64,000 nt of DNA from Niveispirillum cyanobacteriorum (GCF_002868735.1 NZ_CP025614.1:1-64000), one strand, 5' to 3'. Shown: positions 52,886 through 63,085, counted from the first letter of the stretch. Translations and numbers: made by a program. Notes: generated by a model from the sequence alone, not told the origin.

Positions 52886-54241
52886 ATGGAAAATACCATC
52901 GCTGAGCGAGAAGAACGTCTGGCCTTTGTGGGTATTGATGCCGGGGTGCGGGCTTCACTGGCCGCAGTGCGACCCCAAATCGCGGCGGTGCTGCCAGGGA
53001 TCATCGACGCGTTCTATGCCGATCTCCGACGCTGGCCGGAGATGATGAAGATGTTCCGCAATGATGCAGCACTGCGCCATGCGCGCGACCGTCAGTTGGA
53101 ACATTGGCTGAACCTGTTCACGGGCCGTTTCGACGAGGGCTATTTCAGCAGCGTGAAGGCCATCGGGCGCGTGCATTCCGTACTGGGGTTGGAGCCGCGC
53201 TGGTATATGGGCGCTTACGCCACGACCCTGTCGCGGCTGTATAAGGCGCTGGTGACGGGGTCCAGCAGCCGCTGGCAACCGGCCCAGGCTGAGGCGAAAC
53301 TGGCAGAGACCATGCGCGCCATCAATCTGGCCGTGATGCTGGACATGGATATGGTCATCTCAGTCTATCTGGACGAGAACGCAGCCCGCCATGCCCGGCA
53401 GCTGGATGAAATCTCCGGCCGCCTGGATGCCCATGTCCGCCATATGGTGGATGGCGTGGCGCAGGCGGCGACGCAGTTGGATGGCAGCGCCCGGCAGATG
53501 CGGCAATCAGTGACGGAAACCACCGATCTGGCCCGTGCCGCGCAGACGGCTGCCGATCGCGCCACCGACAATGTCAGCACGGTCGCCTCGGCGTCGGAGG
53601 AACTGTCCGCCTCCATCGGGGAGATCGTGAACCAGGTGTCGCGGTCGACCAGCGTGGCGCGTGAGGCGGTGGTGGAGGCCGGCAATGCCGACGCCACCAT
53701 CGGCGCTCTGGCCGAGGCGGCGGGACGCATCAATCAGGTCGTGGACCTGATCGCGGACATTGCCGAACAGACCAACCTTCTGGCCCTCAACGCCACCATT
53801 GAGGCAGCGCGGGCGGGCGAGGCGGGCAAGGGTTTCGCCGTGGTCGCGGGTGAGGTCAAGCAACTGGCCAGTCAGACGGCCCGCGCGACAGAGGATATTG
53901 CGCGGCAGGTCGCGGAGATGCAGGGCCGCATGGGCAAGGCGGTGGACGCCATCGCCGCCATCGACCGCACCATCCGCGAGATGGACCAGATTTCTGGCAC
54001 CATCGCCGCTGCCATGGAACAGCAAGGGGCCGCCACCAAGGAAATCGCCCGCAATGTGCAGATGGCGGCCATGGCGACGGCTGAGGTGGGTGAGAATGTG
54101 TCCGGCGTGTCGGGTGCCGCCGATGCCGTTGGTACGGCTGCGGGCGAGGTGGGCCATGCCTCGGCCATCCTGTCGCAGGAGGCCGAGGGGCTGCGCCATG
54201 GGTTTGACAGTTTCATTGCGGAACTGCGTGGGGCAAAATAA
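52886..54241 (+). CDS. Globin-coupled sensor chemoreceptor (HemAT-like)
   Basis: A 451-residue soluble protein: an N-terminal protoglobin-like sensor domain (about 1-165) with the presumptive proximal His in [20 protein letters not shown], and a C-terminal methyl-accepting signalling domain with the hairpin tip [20 protein letters not shown] and [20 protein letters not shown]. No membrane helices. It should sense O2 and steer motility through CheA. Three in-frame ATGs exist; 52886 has GGAG six bases upstream. Confidence 0.92.
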   Translation: MENTIAEREERLAFVGIDAGVRASLAAVRPQIAAVLPGIIDAFYADLRRWPEMMKMFRNDAALRHARDRQLEHWLNLFTGRFDEGYFSSVKAIGRVHSVLGLEPRWYMGAYATTLSRLYKALVTGSSSRWQPAQAEAKLAETMRAINLAVMLDMDMVISVYLDENAARHARQLDEISGRLDAHVRHMVDGVAQAATQLDGSARQMRQSVTETTDLARAAQTAADRATDNVSTVASASEELSASIGEIVNQVSRSTSVAREAVVEAGNADATIGALAEAAGRINQVVDLIADIAEQTNLLALNATIEAARAGEAGKGFAVVAGEVKQLASQTARATEDIARQVAEMQGRMGKAVDAIAAIDRTIREMDQISGTIAAAMEQQGAATKEIARNVQMAAMATAEVGENVSGVSGAADAVGTAAGEVGHASAILSQEAEGLRHGFDSFIAELRGAK

Positions 54242-54378
54242 GAATAAGCTGATGTTCTAACCCACTGTCGGAAACTGATAATTTCCCGCCGCCCGCGCGA
54301 TGCCGCTTCTGGTTTCTCACGCTTGGCTGTATGATTGTGCCGGGAAGGGGTTGCCCGTCGTGGCAACAGGAGGGCGCG

Positions 54379-55341
54379 ATGGATCGACAGGCCCGTACCG
54401 GCTATGGCGTGGCGGCGTTGCTGCTGCTGTCGGGTTGCGCCCTGTTGGCCGGCGGCATCTTCAAGGTTATTCCGCAGCCGGAACGACCCTTGCAGATCGG
54501 TACCAATCTCTGGCTGGGCTATGAGCCGTTCCATCTGGCCCGTGCCGCCGGGCACCTGCCGGAAGATGTGACGCTGGTGGAGGCGCGGTCGTCGCCGGCC
54601 CTGATGGAGGCCCTGTCGTCCGGCAGCCTGGATGGTGCGGCCCTGACCATGGATGAGGTGATGCGGCTGGAGGCGGCGGGACGGCCCATGGCGATCCTGG
54701 CCGTCCTGGACATCTCACGCGGGGCCGATGTCGTTCTGGCCCGGTCGGGTGACGTGGCGCAGGCGTCCCTTGCCGGAAAACGCATCGGGGTGGAAACCGA
54801 AGGGGTCGGTGCCTTTGTCCTGCACCGGTTCCTGGAACGCCGTGGCGTGTTGCCGGCACAGGTGCAGGTGGTGCAGGTGGCGGCGGGCGACCACGAAGAG
54901 GCGTTCGCCAAGCACAAGCTTGATTATCTGGTCAGCTATGAACCGCTGGTCGGTCGGCTGGAAGGGCGTGGGGCCGTTCGCGTCTTCGACAGCGCCGCCA
55001 TCGCGGGTGAAGTGGTGGATGTGCTGGCCCTGCGCCGGGACCGGTTGGCGGGGCGTGACGAAGCGCTGCGACGGCTCTTGTCTGCCTGGTACCGCGGTGT
55101 CGGTATGTTGACGGGTGGGCAACCGGAATGGCTGGACCGGGTCGCACAGCGGCAGGGCATGACGCGCGAACAGCTGGCCCGTGTGCTGTCGGGCCTGGAT
55201 TTCCCCGACAGCACCGGCAGCCAGGCCCTGCTGGCACCGGGTACGCGGGCGCTGGAGCCGGTGCGCCGCTGGCTGATGGCGGCGGGGCAGACGCAAGGAC
55301 CGGTCGATCCCCTTCTCGACCCGACATATCTGCCGCGATAG
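54379..55341 (+). CDS. SsuA/THI5-like substrate-binding lipoprotein
   Basis: A 320-residue protein with a lipoprotein signal (VAALLLLSGCALLAG, Cys near residue 17) and an NMT1/SsuA-type binding fold (LQIGTNLWLGYEPFHLARAA, LSSGSLDGAALTMDEVMRLE, IGVETEGVGAFVLHRFLERR). AACAGGAGGG precedes the ATG at 54379. No ABC permease or ATPase follows; instead the next gene, 9 bp on, is a membrane PAS-EAL protein. The lipoprotein may therefore be a ligand sensor rather than a transporter part. Confidence 0.85.
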   Translation: MDRQARTGYGVAALLLLSGCALLAGGIFKVIPQPERPLQIGTNLWLGYEPFHLARAAGHLPEDVTLVEARSSPALMEALSSGSLDGAALTMDEVMRLEAAGRPMAILAVLDISRGADVVLARSGDVAQASLAGKRIGVETEGVGAFVLHRFLERRGVLPAQVQVVQVAAGDHEEAFAKHKLDYLVSYEPLVGRLEGRGAVRVFDSAAIAGEVVDVLALRRDRLAGRDEALRRLLSAWYRGVGMLTGGQPEWLDRVAQRQGMTREQLARVLSGLDFPDSTGSQALLAPGTRALEPVRRWLMAAGQTQGPVDPLLDPTYLPR

Positions 55342-55350
55342 GGGGACGCC

Positions 55351-57780
55351 ATGATGCAGCCCACCCTTCTGCGCCTCATGCTGTTCCCGCCGCTGCTGGG
55401 CGTGGTCCTGATCGGGTTGGCGGTCTGGCTTCTGGCCTATCCCGCTATGATCCATGATGTGGTGGAACGCGAAAGGCAGGCCTTTGCCCAGACAGGGGCC
55501 GCCATGGCGTCGGAAATATCGCACCATGTCGAAGGACCGGACGGGATGGATGTCGATGCCATCGACAGGGCCGCCCTGCGCACCCGTGCCGACCATGTCT
55601 TTCTGATCGGCAAGGATGACCGGCTGAGTTTCGCCAACAACATCCTGTTCCAGGATACCAGCCTTTCAACCCTGGATCTGGTGCCGACCCCGTTGCGCAA
55701 GGCGGTTGCCGAACGCGCCTGCGGGCGCGGGCTGGTGCTGGGCGATGGGGAGAAATGGGTGGCGGGCTGCTGGCCCGTGACGGACGGGGTCCGTCTGTCC
55801 GGCGCGTCCAGCCCGCTGGCCGGGTATCTGGTCCTGGTGCGGCGTATCGACTGGGTCATGGCGCAGGCCCGCGCCGACCTGTTGAACCAGAGCCTGATCC
55901 TGGGCGGCGTGCTGCTGGTGCTGGTCGGGCTGCTGCTGTTCCTGTCGGTGCGGCTCATCATTGTGCCGGTTGCCAGCATGGCGACCCGCCTGTCGCGCGT
56001 CGGGGGCGGGGATGAACCGCTGCGCCTGCCCTCCCGCACCGGCATCCGGGAATTGCGCGATTTCACGCTGGTGCTGAACCACGCCCTGTCGGCCCTGCGT
56101 CGGCGGGAGCGGGAATTGCAGTCGATCCTGGATACAGCCGTGGACGGGATCATTACCATCGATGCCAATGGCACCATCCTGCAGGCCAACCGCGCCGTGG
56201 GGCAGCTGTTCGGCCATCCTGTGGAAATGCTGATCGGTCGCAACATCACCATGCTGATGACGGACCATGACAGCGGCAGCCACGACCAATATGTCCGCTC
56301 CTACATGGATACCGGTCAGGCCCGGGTCATCGGCAAGGGACGGGAAGTGGTGGCGAAGCGGGCCGATGGCTCCACCTTTCTGGCCTGGCTGTCGGTGGGG
56401 CGGTTGGAACTGAGCAGCGGTCTGCATTTCACCGCCGTGATGCGCGATGTGACGGCGGAGCGCGAGGCGGAGATCGCCATGCACCGGCTGGCGCATCGCG
56501 ATCTTGACCTTGATCTGCTGAACCGCCGGTCCTGGACAGCGGAACTGCCGGGCCTGCTGGAACAGGGGGCGGATGGGGAAGGGTTCTGGGTGTTGCTGGC
56601 CCATGTCCGCAATCTGGATGATCTGGTGGTAACCTTCGGCCCGCAGGTGGAAACGCCTGTCATGGGCGCCATCAACCGCCGCATCCAGGAATTGCTGAAC
56701 CATTGCGAGCTGTCGGCCCGCCTGACGCGGACACAGTTGGCCTATGCTGTCGCGACACCGGGCGGGGAGGCCGATCCTTATCTGACCGCGACCCTGTCGG
56801 TGGCCTTCCGTGACGGGGTCGATCTGGGCGGGCTGTCCATGCTGCCTGATGTGCATTTCGTCGTCCTGCCCCGCGCCCAGGCCTATGAAAGCCGGGAGGC
56901 GCTGCTGCTGGCCCAGGATGCCGGTGCCAGTTGGGCCACGCAGACGGCGGATCAGCGGGCCAGCCCCGTCGTCACCTATGATGATCAGGTGGCGGGTGCC
57001 ATCCGGGAACGCACGGCAGTGGCCGCCGAACTGCCCGCCGCCATCGCCACCGGCCTGCTGTACCCCGTCTTCCAGCCGCAGGTTCGGTTGCGCGACGGCA
57101 GCGTGCGGGGGGTGGAGACGCTGGTGCGCTGGCGGCGTGCGGACAGCAGGCCGGGGCCTGGGCCAGCCTTGTTCATTCCGGTGGCGGAACGGATTGGGCT
57201 GGTGGGGGATATCGACCGGCTGGTGGCCAAGCGCACTTTGGAGCATCTGTCATCCGGCGGGCTGGGCCTGCCGCGTGATGCCGTCATCTCCATCAATGCC
57301 TCGGTCAAGGAACTGGCCGATCCCATCTGGCTGGATGGGCTGATGGATATCGTGCATCAGGCTGGCGTTCCCACGGGCCGGCTGGAGATCGAGGTGACGG
57401 AAACGGCGGTGATGGAGAATCTGGACCGGACGGCCGGCGTCCTGGCCCGGCTGCGCGCGGCGGGGGTAAAGGTGGCGATCGATGATTTCGGTGCCGGCTA
57501 TGCCTCGCTTTCCTACCTGAAGCATCTGCCCGCCGACCTGATCAAGATCGATCAGGGCTTCATCCGCGATCTGGCCGACAGCCGCCGGTCGCGCCACATT
57601 GTCGGCTCCGTCATCACCCTGGCCCATGATCTGGGCATGGAGGTGGTGGCGGAAGGGGTGGAGAATGAGGAGACCGCCGCCATCCTGACGGAACTTGGCT
57701 GCGATATCGGCCAGGGCTGGCATTTCGGTCGCCCGATGGAGGCCGAAGCACTGGCGGCGTTTGTGGCGGGGCGGACGTGA
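55351..57780 (+). CDS. Membrane PAS-EAL cyclic di-GMP phosphodiesterase with degenerate GGDEF
   Basis: An 809-residue protein: helix (about 8-30), periplasmic domain, second helix (about 183-208), HAMP-like segment, PAS domain (about 250-365, FixL-like GKGREVVAKRADGSTFLAWL but Arg at the heme-His position), a GGDEF-derived domain without GGDEF (about 370-540), and an EAL domain (about 565-805). In the EAL domain the signature is ETL (GVETLVRWRR), with INASVKEL, EVTETAVMENL, IDDFGAGYASLSYLKHLP and EGVENEETAA conserved, so it should hydrolyse c-di-GMP. Coupled to the lipoprotein upstream. Confidence 0.9.
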   Translation: MMQPTLLRLMLFPPLLGVVLIGLAVWLLAYPAMIHDVVERERQAFAQTGAAMASEISHHVEGPDGMDVDAIDRAALRTRADHVFLIGKDDRLSFANNILFQDTSLSTLDLVPTPLRKAVAERACGRGLVLGDGEKWVAGCWPVTDGVRLSGASSPLAGYLVLVRRIDWVMAQARADLLNQSLILGGVLLVLVGLLLFLSVRLIIVPVASMATRLSRVGGGDEPLRLPSRTGIRELRDFTLVLNHALSALRRRERELQSILDTAVDGIITIDANGTILQANRAVGQLFGHPVEMLIGRNITMLMTDHDSGSHDQYVRSYMDTGQARVIGKGREVVAKRADGSTFLAWLSVGRLELSSGLHFTAVMRDVTAEREAEIAMHRLAHRDLDLDLLNRRSWTAELPGLLEQGADGEGFWVLLAHVRNLDDLVVTFGPQVETPVMGAINRRIQELLNHCELSARLTRTQLAYAVATPGGEADPYLTATLSVAFRDGVDLGGLSMLPDVHFVVLPRAQAYESREALLLAQDAGASWATQTADQRASPVVTYDDQVAGAIRERTAVAAELPAAIATGLLYPVFQPQVRLRDGSVRGVETLVRWRRADSRPGPGPALFIPVAERIGLVGDIDRLVAKRTLEHLSSGGLGLPRDAVISINASVKELADPIWLDGLMDIVHQAGVPTGRLEIEVTETAVMENLDRTAGVLARLRAAGVKVAIDDFGAGYASLSYLKHLPADLIKIDQGFIRDLADSRRSRHIVGSVITLAHDLGMEVVAEGVENEETAAILTELGCDIGQGWHFGRPMEAEALAAFVAGRT

Positions 57781-57787
57781 TCCGGTT

Positions 57788-58837
57788 CTATTCCACCGGG
57801 ATCGTGCTTTCCCGCTTTACCAGCTTATAGGCCAGCAGCTTCTGTTCCGGCCCGTCGCTGCTGCGGCCGGGTTGCCATTTGTTGCGCATGGCGTTGGCCA
57901 GGGCGGCCACGGCGGCCTTGCCCATGGCGGCGATGGGCTGACGGATGGTGGTCAGCGGCGGCCAGACGGTGGTGGCGATCAGCGTATCGTCGAAACCGGC
58001 CACCGACAGGTCGCCCGGCACATCCAGATGCAGCCGGTGCGCGACAGAGATCGTGGCGGCGGCCATATCGTCATTAGCGGCGAAGATGGCGGTGGGACGC
58101 GGGTTGCTATCCAGCAGTTTTTCCGCCGCCTCCAGACCTGACGCGTAATCATACTGGCCCTGTTCGACCAGGATGTCGGCGGGTTTCAGCCCGGCCTCGG
58201 TACAGGCATCCATGAAACCATGGTAGCGCATGTCCGACGCCGACTGGTTCTTGTTGCCCTTGATATAGCCCAGGCGGCGATGGCCCAGGCCAATCAGATG
58301 CTCCGTCATCTGCTTGGATGCGGCGTAATTATCGATGCGGATGGTGGGCAGGTGCGGGTTGGGCCGACCCGTCGCCACGGCCACGGCCAGCACATTGGCC
58401 TCTTCCAGCATGGTCAGGATGGGCTTGGACTCGCACAAGGGCGGCGGCAGGATGAAGGCATTGACGCCGCCGGCCAGCAGCTTGGTCACCGAGGCGGTGG
58501 CCTTGGCCGTGCCGGCGCATTTCTCCACCACCAGCTGGTGGCCCTCACGGCTGCTTTCATCCAGCGCGCCGACCAGGAATTCCGACAGATAGGCGCTGGA
58601 CGGGTTGGAATAAAGCAGGCCGATGCGCAACACCTCTGAGCCGGCCAGACGGCGGGCGGCGGGGTTGGGCGTGTAGTTCAGTTCCTTGATCGCCGCTTCG
58701 ACCAGGGCGCGGGTATTCTCGTTGACCTTGTCATCCTTGTTGATGACGCGCGACACCGTCATGGATGAAACACCGGCACGGGCCGCCACCTCACGGATGG
58801 TCACCGCCTGGGTACCGCGCCGCCGTTGTCTTTCCAT
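57788..58837 (-). CDS. xylR: LacI-family regulator of the xylose genes
   Basis: A 349-residue LacI/GalR protein: helix-turn-helix and hinge (TIREVAARAGVSSMTVSRVI, then NYTPNPAARRLAG) and a sugar-binding core (LPTIRIDNYAASKQMTEHLI). It is downstream of xylE on the same strand, as in Caulobacter, where XylR represses the xyl operon. I used the ATG at 58837 with GGGGGT upstream. The symbol rests on context. Confidence 0.85.
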   Translation of the reverse strand: MERQRRRGTQAVTIREVAARAGVSSMTVSRVINKDDKVNENTRALVEAAIKELNYTPNPAARRLAGSEVLRIGLLYSNPSSAYLSEFLVGALDESSREGHQLVVEKCAGTAKATASVTKLLAGGVNAFILPPPLCESKPILTMLEEANVLAVAVATGRPNPHLPTIRIDNYAASKQMTEHLIGLGHRRLGYIKGNKNQSASDMRYHGFMDACTEAGLKPADILVEQGQYDYASGLEAAEKLLDSNPRPTAIFAANDDMAAATISVAHRLHLDVPGDLSVAGFDDTLIATTVWPPLTTIRQPIAAMGKAAVAALANAMRNKWQPGRSSDGPEQKLLAYKLVKRESTIPVE

Positions 58838-58900
58838 GTTACCCCCTGGACCTTGAACCGCCCCTTTATCGGCCCGCCGGGCAGGCGGTGCAACCAATTC

Positions 58901-58936
58901 GTGGGGCGGACAGGGTTGATATCCCGTCCGCCCCAC
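58901..58936 (-). terminator. Strong hairpin after xylE
   Basis: A perfect 11-bp G+C-rich stem (58901-58911 with 58926-58936) lies 10 bp beyond the xylE stop and before xylR. There is no U tract, so it may stabilise mRNA ends or terminate with Rho. Confidence 0.6.
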
Positions 58937-58945
58937 GCCGGCGCA

Positions 58946-60355
58946 TCAACCTTCCATCTTCTCCAGCTCCCGACCCTTCGTCTCATGCACCATGGCGCGG
59001 ACGAAGAAGAAGGAGATGAGCGCGAAGAAGGCGTAGAAGCCGTAGGCACCCGTCAGGCCGATGCTGGTCAGCATGATGGGGAAGGTCATGGTGATGCCGA
59101 AATTGGCCGTCCACTGGGCAAAGCCCGACACGGCCAGACCAGAGCCACGGATCTGGTTGGGGAACATCTCCCCCAGCATGACCCACATGACGGGGCCCCA
59201 GGAGAAGTTGAACAAAACCGCATAGGCATTGGCGCTGATCAGAGCGATCAGGCCGACATTGTCGGACAGGTGCAGCTTGCCATCGACGATGGAACCCGAC
59301 GCGAAGCAGGCGACCATGATGCCCAGGGTGATGGCCATGCCCGCCGACCCGATGGCCAGCAGCGGCTTGCGCCCCAGCTTGTCCACCAGCGCCATGGAGG
59401 CAAGGCAGCCCAGGATGGACAAGGCACCCGACAGGATGTTGATGCGCAGGGCGTCGGCCTCAGAGAAGCCCACAGCCTGCCACAGGACGGCACCGTAATA
59501 GAACACGACATTGATGCCGACCAGCTGCTGGAACACGGCCAGACCGATGCCGACCCAGACGATGGGGCGGACCTTGCCCGACGCCTTGTCGATCAGGTCG
59601 GACAGCTTGGGCTTGTGATGGTCCTGGGCCAGGCTTTCGCGGATTTCGATGACCTTGGCGGCACCGGCGGCGGGGCCGAACAGGCGGGTCAGCACGGCCC
59701 TGGCCTCATCCTCGCGGCCCTTCACCACCAGATAGCGCGGGCTTTCCGGGATGATCAGCAGGGCCAGGAAGAACAGGCTGGCCGGGATGATCTGTGCCCA
59801 GAACATCCAGCGCCAAGCCTCATAACCCAGCCAGAACGGCTCCGTCGAGCCGCCGGCATAATGGGCGATCAGGTAATTGCCCAGAAAGGCCCCGGTCAGA
59901 CCGGAGATGATCATGATCTGCTGCACCGAGGACAGGCGGCCCCGGATGGAGGCCGGGGTCACTTCGGAAATATAGGCCGGCGAAAGGACGGAGGCCGCAC
60001 CCACCGCCAGACCGCCGATCAGGCGGGCCAGGACGAAGACGGTAGAACTGTGGGCGGCACCGGTACCGATGGCGGACAGGATGAACAGCAGGGCCGCGAT
60101 CATCATCATATTGCGGCGGCCCATGATGTCGGCCAGCCGCGCGGCGCTGAACGCACCGGCGGCACAGCCCAGCAGGATCGACGCGACATTGAAGCCGGTA
60201 TCGATACTGTCGGAATTGAAGGCCTTCTTCAGACCTTCCACGGTGCCGTTGATGACGCCACTGTCATAGCCGAACATGAAGCCGCCGATGGTCGCCACCG
60301 CCACAATGGCGGCGACATATCCCATGTTGACCTGTTCCTCCTGGGAACCGCTCAT
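58946..60355 (-). CDS. xylE: MFS sugar porter, xylose/H+ symporter type
   Basis: A 469-residue, twelve-helix sugar porter (SP family): GGFMFGYDSGVINGT in helix 1, DIMGRRNMMMIAALLFI, PAYISEVTPASIRGRLSSVQ, IPESPRYLVVKGR, QQLVGINVVFYYGAVLWQ, VDKLGRKPLLAIG and VMLGEMFPNQIRGSGLAVSG. It should import D-xylose (or galactose/arabinose). AAGGAG sets the ATG at 60355. Between xylD and xylR. Confidence 0.9.
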   Translation of the reverse strand: MSGSQEEQVNMGYVAAIVAVATIGGFMFGYDSGVINGTVEGLKKAFNSDSIDTGFNVASILLGCAAGAFSAARLADIMGRRNMMMIAALLFILSAIGTGAAHSSTVFVLARLIGGLAVGAASVLSPAYISEVTPASIRGRLSSVQQIMIISGLTGAFLGNYLIAHYAGGSTEPFWLGYEAWRWMFWAQIIPASLFFLALLIIPESPRYLVVKGREDEARAVLTRLFGPAAGAAKVIEIRESLAQDHHKPKLSDLIDKASGKVRPIVWVGIGLAVFQQLVGINVVFYYGAVLWQAVGFSEADALRINILSGALSILGCLASMALVDKLGRKPLLAIGSAGMAITLGIMVACFASGSIVDGKLHLSDNVGLIALISANAYAVLFNFSWGPVMWVMLGEMFPNQIRGSGLAVSGFAQWTANFGITMTFPIMLTSIGLTGAYGFYAFFALISFFFVRAMVHETKGRELEKMEG

Positions 60356-60419
60356 CACTGTCTCCTTGTTGTTGTTCGGCCCCGGCGAACCGGGACCTTC
60401 CCCCCGAAACGCACTAATC

Positions 60420-62207
60420 TCAGTGATTGTGGCGCGGCGTTTCATCCGCCACGCCACGGTACTTCAGGGCCATTTCCAGGCAGCCGCCGCTGTCCAGCTG
60501 GCCCACATGATCGCGGTAAAGCTCCTGCCACGGCGTCTTGGAGGCCGGGATGGGCGGGGCGGGGTCTTCGGCCCGTCGGCGCGCCAGCTCGGCCTCAGCC
60601 ACCACCATGTCGCAGGTGCCCTTGTTGATATCGAGCCGGATGATGTCGCCCGTGCGCAGCAGCGCCAGACCACCGCCCGCCGCCGATTCCGGGCTGGCAT
60701 TCAGGATGGACGGGCTGTCGGACGTGCCCGACTGCCGCCCGTCGCCAATGGTGGGCAGGCTTTTGATGCCGCGCTTCAGCAGGGCATCGGGTGGCTGCAT
60801 GTTCACCACTTCTGCCGAGCCAGGGAAGCCCAGGGGGCCGGCCCCGCGCACCACCAGGATGCAGTTCTCGTCGATCGCCAGCGACGGATCATTGATGCGC
60901 TCGTGATAATCGTCCGGCCCGTCAAAGACGATCGCGCGGCCCTCATACACGCCCTCATGACCGGGCCGCGACAGATAGCGCTGACGGAAATCGTCAGAGA
61001 TCACCGACGTCTTCATGATGGCGAAGTCGAACAGATTGCCCTTCAGCACCAGGAAGCCGGCGCGGGTCATAAGCGGCTTGTCATACGGGAAGATGACTTC
61101 CCGGTCGTTCGTTTCCCGGCCTTGGATATTCTCTGCAATGGGTTTGCCAGTGACGGTCAGGCAGGTAGTGTCGATCTTGCCCGCCCCCGCCAGTTCGCAC
61201 AGAACCGCCGGCACGCCGCCGGCGCGGTGGAAGCGTTCGCCCAGGTACTTGCCGGCGGGCTGTAGGTTCACCAGCAGCGGCACGTCATAGCCATAAGTGC
61301 GCCAGTCATCATGCGTGATTTCGATCCCGGCATGGCGGGCCATGGCCACGATATGCGGCTGGGCATTGGTCGATCCGCCGATGGCGGCATTGGCGACGAT
61401 GGCGTTGATGAAGGACTGGCGCGTCAGGATCTTGGACGGGCGCAGGTCCTCATAGGCCATCTCCACGATGCGCACACCGGTCTCATACGCCATCTGGCCG
61501 CGTTCGCGGTAAGGGGCGGGGATGGCGGCACAGCCGGGCAGGGACAGGCCCAGCACCTCGGCAATGGCGTTCATCGTGCTGGCCGTGCCCATGGTGTTGC
61601 AATGCCCGGCGGAGGGGGCCGACGCGGCGGCCAGTTCCAGGAACTCCTCTTCCGTGATCTCACCGGCGGCAAGACGGCGGCGACCGCGCCAGATGACGGT
61701 GCCAGACCCGACCAGATCGCCCTCGAACCAGCCATCCAGCATCGGCCCGCCCGACAGCACAATGGCCGGGATGTCGACCGTACTGGCCGCCATCACGCCC
61801 GACGGCGTGGTCTTGTCACAGCCGGTGGTCAGGACAACCGCATCAATAGGGTAGCCGTGCAGCACCTCCACAAGGCCCAGATAGGCGAGGTTGCGGTCCA
61901 GCGCCGCCGTGGGCCGGCGGCAATTCTCAAAGATCGGGTGGACCGGGAATTCGAACGGAATGCCGCCCGCATCGCGGATGCCGTCGCGCGTGCGTTTGGC
62001 CAGTTCCACATGGATGCGGTTACAGGGGCTAAGGTCCGACCCCGTCTGTGCGATGCCGATGATGGGCTTGCCCGATCGCAATTCCTTGGGCGTCAGGCCG
62101 TAATTCATGAAGCGTTCGAGATACAGCGCTGTCATGTCGGCACGGCCCGGCGCGTCGAACCATTCGCGGGACCGGAAACGGCGGGGGGCGTTGTTATCGC
62201 TGCTCAT
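60420..62207 (-). CDS. xylD: D-xylonate dehydratase (IlvD/Edd family)
   Basis: A 595-residue Fe-S dehydratase closely resembling Caulobacter XylD from start (PRRFRSREWFD, then ALYLERFMNYGLTPKELRSG) to end (TPRHNH). Cluster ligands are in GSDLSPCNRIH, TGCDKTTPSG and SAGHCNTMGTASTMNA. It converts D-xylonate to 2-keto-3-deoxy-D-xylonate. The alternative is L-arabonate dehydratase, a near relative. ATG overlaps the xylC stop; xylE follows after 64 bp. Confidence 0.9.
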   Translation of the reverse strand: MSSDNNAPRRFRSREWFDAPGRADMTALYLERFMNYGLTPKELRSGKPIIGIAQTGSDLSPCNRIHVELAKRTRDGIRDAGGIPFEFPVHPIFENCRRPTAALDRNLAYLGLVEVLHGYPIDAVVLTTGCDKTTPSGVMAASTVDIPAIVLSGGPMLDGWFEGDLVGSGTVIWRGRRRLAAGEITEEEFLELAAASAPSAGHCNTMGTASTMNAIAEVLGLSLPGCAAIPAPYRERGQMAYETGVRIVEMAYEDLRPSKILTRQSFINAIVANAAIGGSTNAQPHIVAMARHAGIEITHDDWRTYGYDVPLLVNLQPAGKYLGERFHRAGGVPAVLCELAGAGKIDTTCLTVTGKPIAENIQGRETNDREVIFPYDKPLMTRAGFLVLKGNLFDFAIMKTSVISDDFRQRYLSRPGHEGVYEGRAIVFDGPDDYHERINDPSLAIDENCILVVRGAGPLGFPGSAEVVNMQPPDALLKRGIKSLPTIGDGRQSGTSDSPSILNASPESAAGGGLALLRTGDIIRLDINKGTCDMVVAEAELARRRAEDPAPPIPASKTPWQELYRDHVGQLDSGGCLEMALKYRGVADETPRHNH

Positions 62208-63085
62208 GCGCGGACCTTTGCGGGCGGAAGTCCCGCCACAGGGCTTTGGAAGGTGAAAAGACCGCCGGCCAGCGGCTGTTCCGCCAGTTGCTGCGCCGAC
62301 AGGCCCTTGTTGGCGGTGGTGGCATAGACTGTCTTCAGGTCCGGGCCGCCAAAGGCCAGCTTGGTGATGCTGGAAACGGGGAAACGCACAAATCCCAGCA
62401 GCGTGCCATCCGGCGCGTAGCGGCGGATGCCCCAGCCGAAGAACAGCCCGGTCCAGACACAGCCCTCGGCATCCACGGCCATGCCGTCGGGATAGCCTTC
62501 ATCCTTGCCGATCTTCGCGAACACGCGGCGGTTGGCGATAGAGCCGTCCGCCTGGATGTCGGCGGCGTACAGCGTCTGACCCAGGGTGTCGGTATGGTAC
62601 AGGATCTTGCCATCCGGGCTGGTCGCCGGGCCGTTGGTGATGCAGATACCGTCCAGCACCCGCACCGGGTCGCCGCCGGTCCAGTGGTAGAAGGCGCCGC
62701 TGTCGGCCTTCTCCCCATCATCCATGCTGCCGAACCAGACACGGCCCGTGGCATCGGTGAAACCGTCATTCAGGCGGTTGCCCACACGGTCGGCCTCGAC
62801 ACTGGTCAGCCTGGTGAAGCTGCCCGTTTCCGGGGCGAAATGGTACAGCCCGAACGGCATCCCCACCACCAGCCCGCCCGAGGCACGGGGCAGGACAAAG
62901 CCCGGCTGGTCCGGCGTGTTCCAGGTGTCGCGCGCACCTGTGGCCGGGTTGAAGCCGTGGATATGCTTCTTCTTGATATCCACAAACCACAGCACGGATG
63001 CCGCCGCATCCCAGCACGCCCCTTCCAGAAGCGTGCCGCCCAGTTCCCAAAGGCATTCCGGCTTGATGAATGAGAGATCGGTCAT
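62204..63085 (-). CDS. xylC: Xylonolactonase (SMP-30/gluconolactonase family)
   Basis: A 293-residue beta-propeller lactonase: LLEGACWDAAASVLWFVDIK, NRLNDGFTDATGRVWFGSMD (metal-binding Asn/Asp), ICITNGPATSPDGKILYHTD and YPDGMAVDAEGCVWTGLFFG. It opens D-xylono-lactone made by XylB. Note Ala-Cys where most relatives have Gly-Pro after the metal Glu (LLEGACWD versus LGEGPVWD). The ATG at 63085 overlaps the xylB stop. It is an intact paralogue of the broken gene at 1-834. Confidence 0.9.
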   Translation of the reverse strand: MTDLSFIKPECLWELGGTLLEGACWDAAASVLWFVDIKKKHIHGFNPATGARDTWNTPDQPGFVLPRASGGLVVGMPFGLYHFAPETGSFTRLTSVEADRVGNRLNDGFTDATGRVWFGSMDDGEKADSGAFYHWTGGDPVRVLDGICITNGPATSPDGKILYHTDTLGQTLYAADIQADGSIANRRVFAKIGKDEGYPDGMAVDAEGCVWTGLFFGWGIRRYAPDGTLLGFVRFPVSSITKLAFGGPDLKTVYATTANKGLSAQQLAEQPLAGGLFTFQSPVAGLPPAKVRA

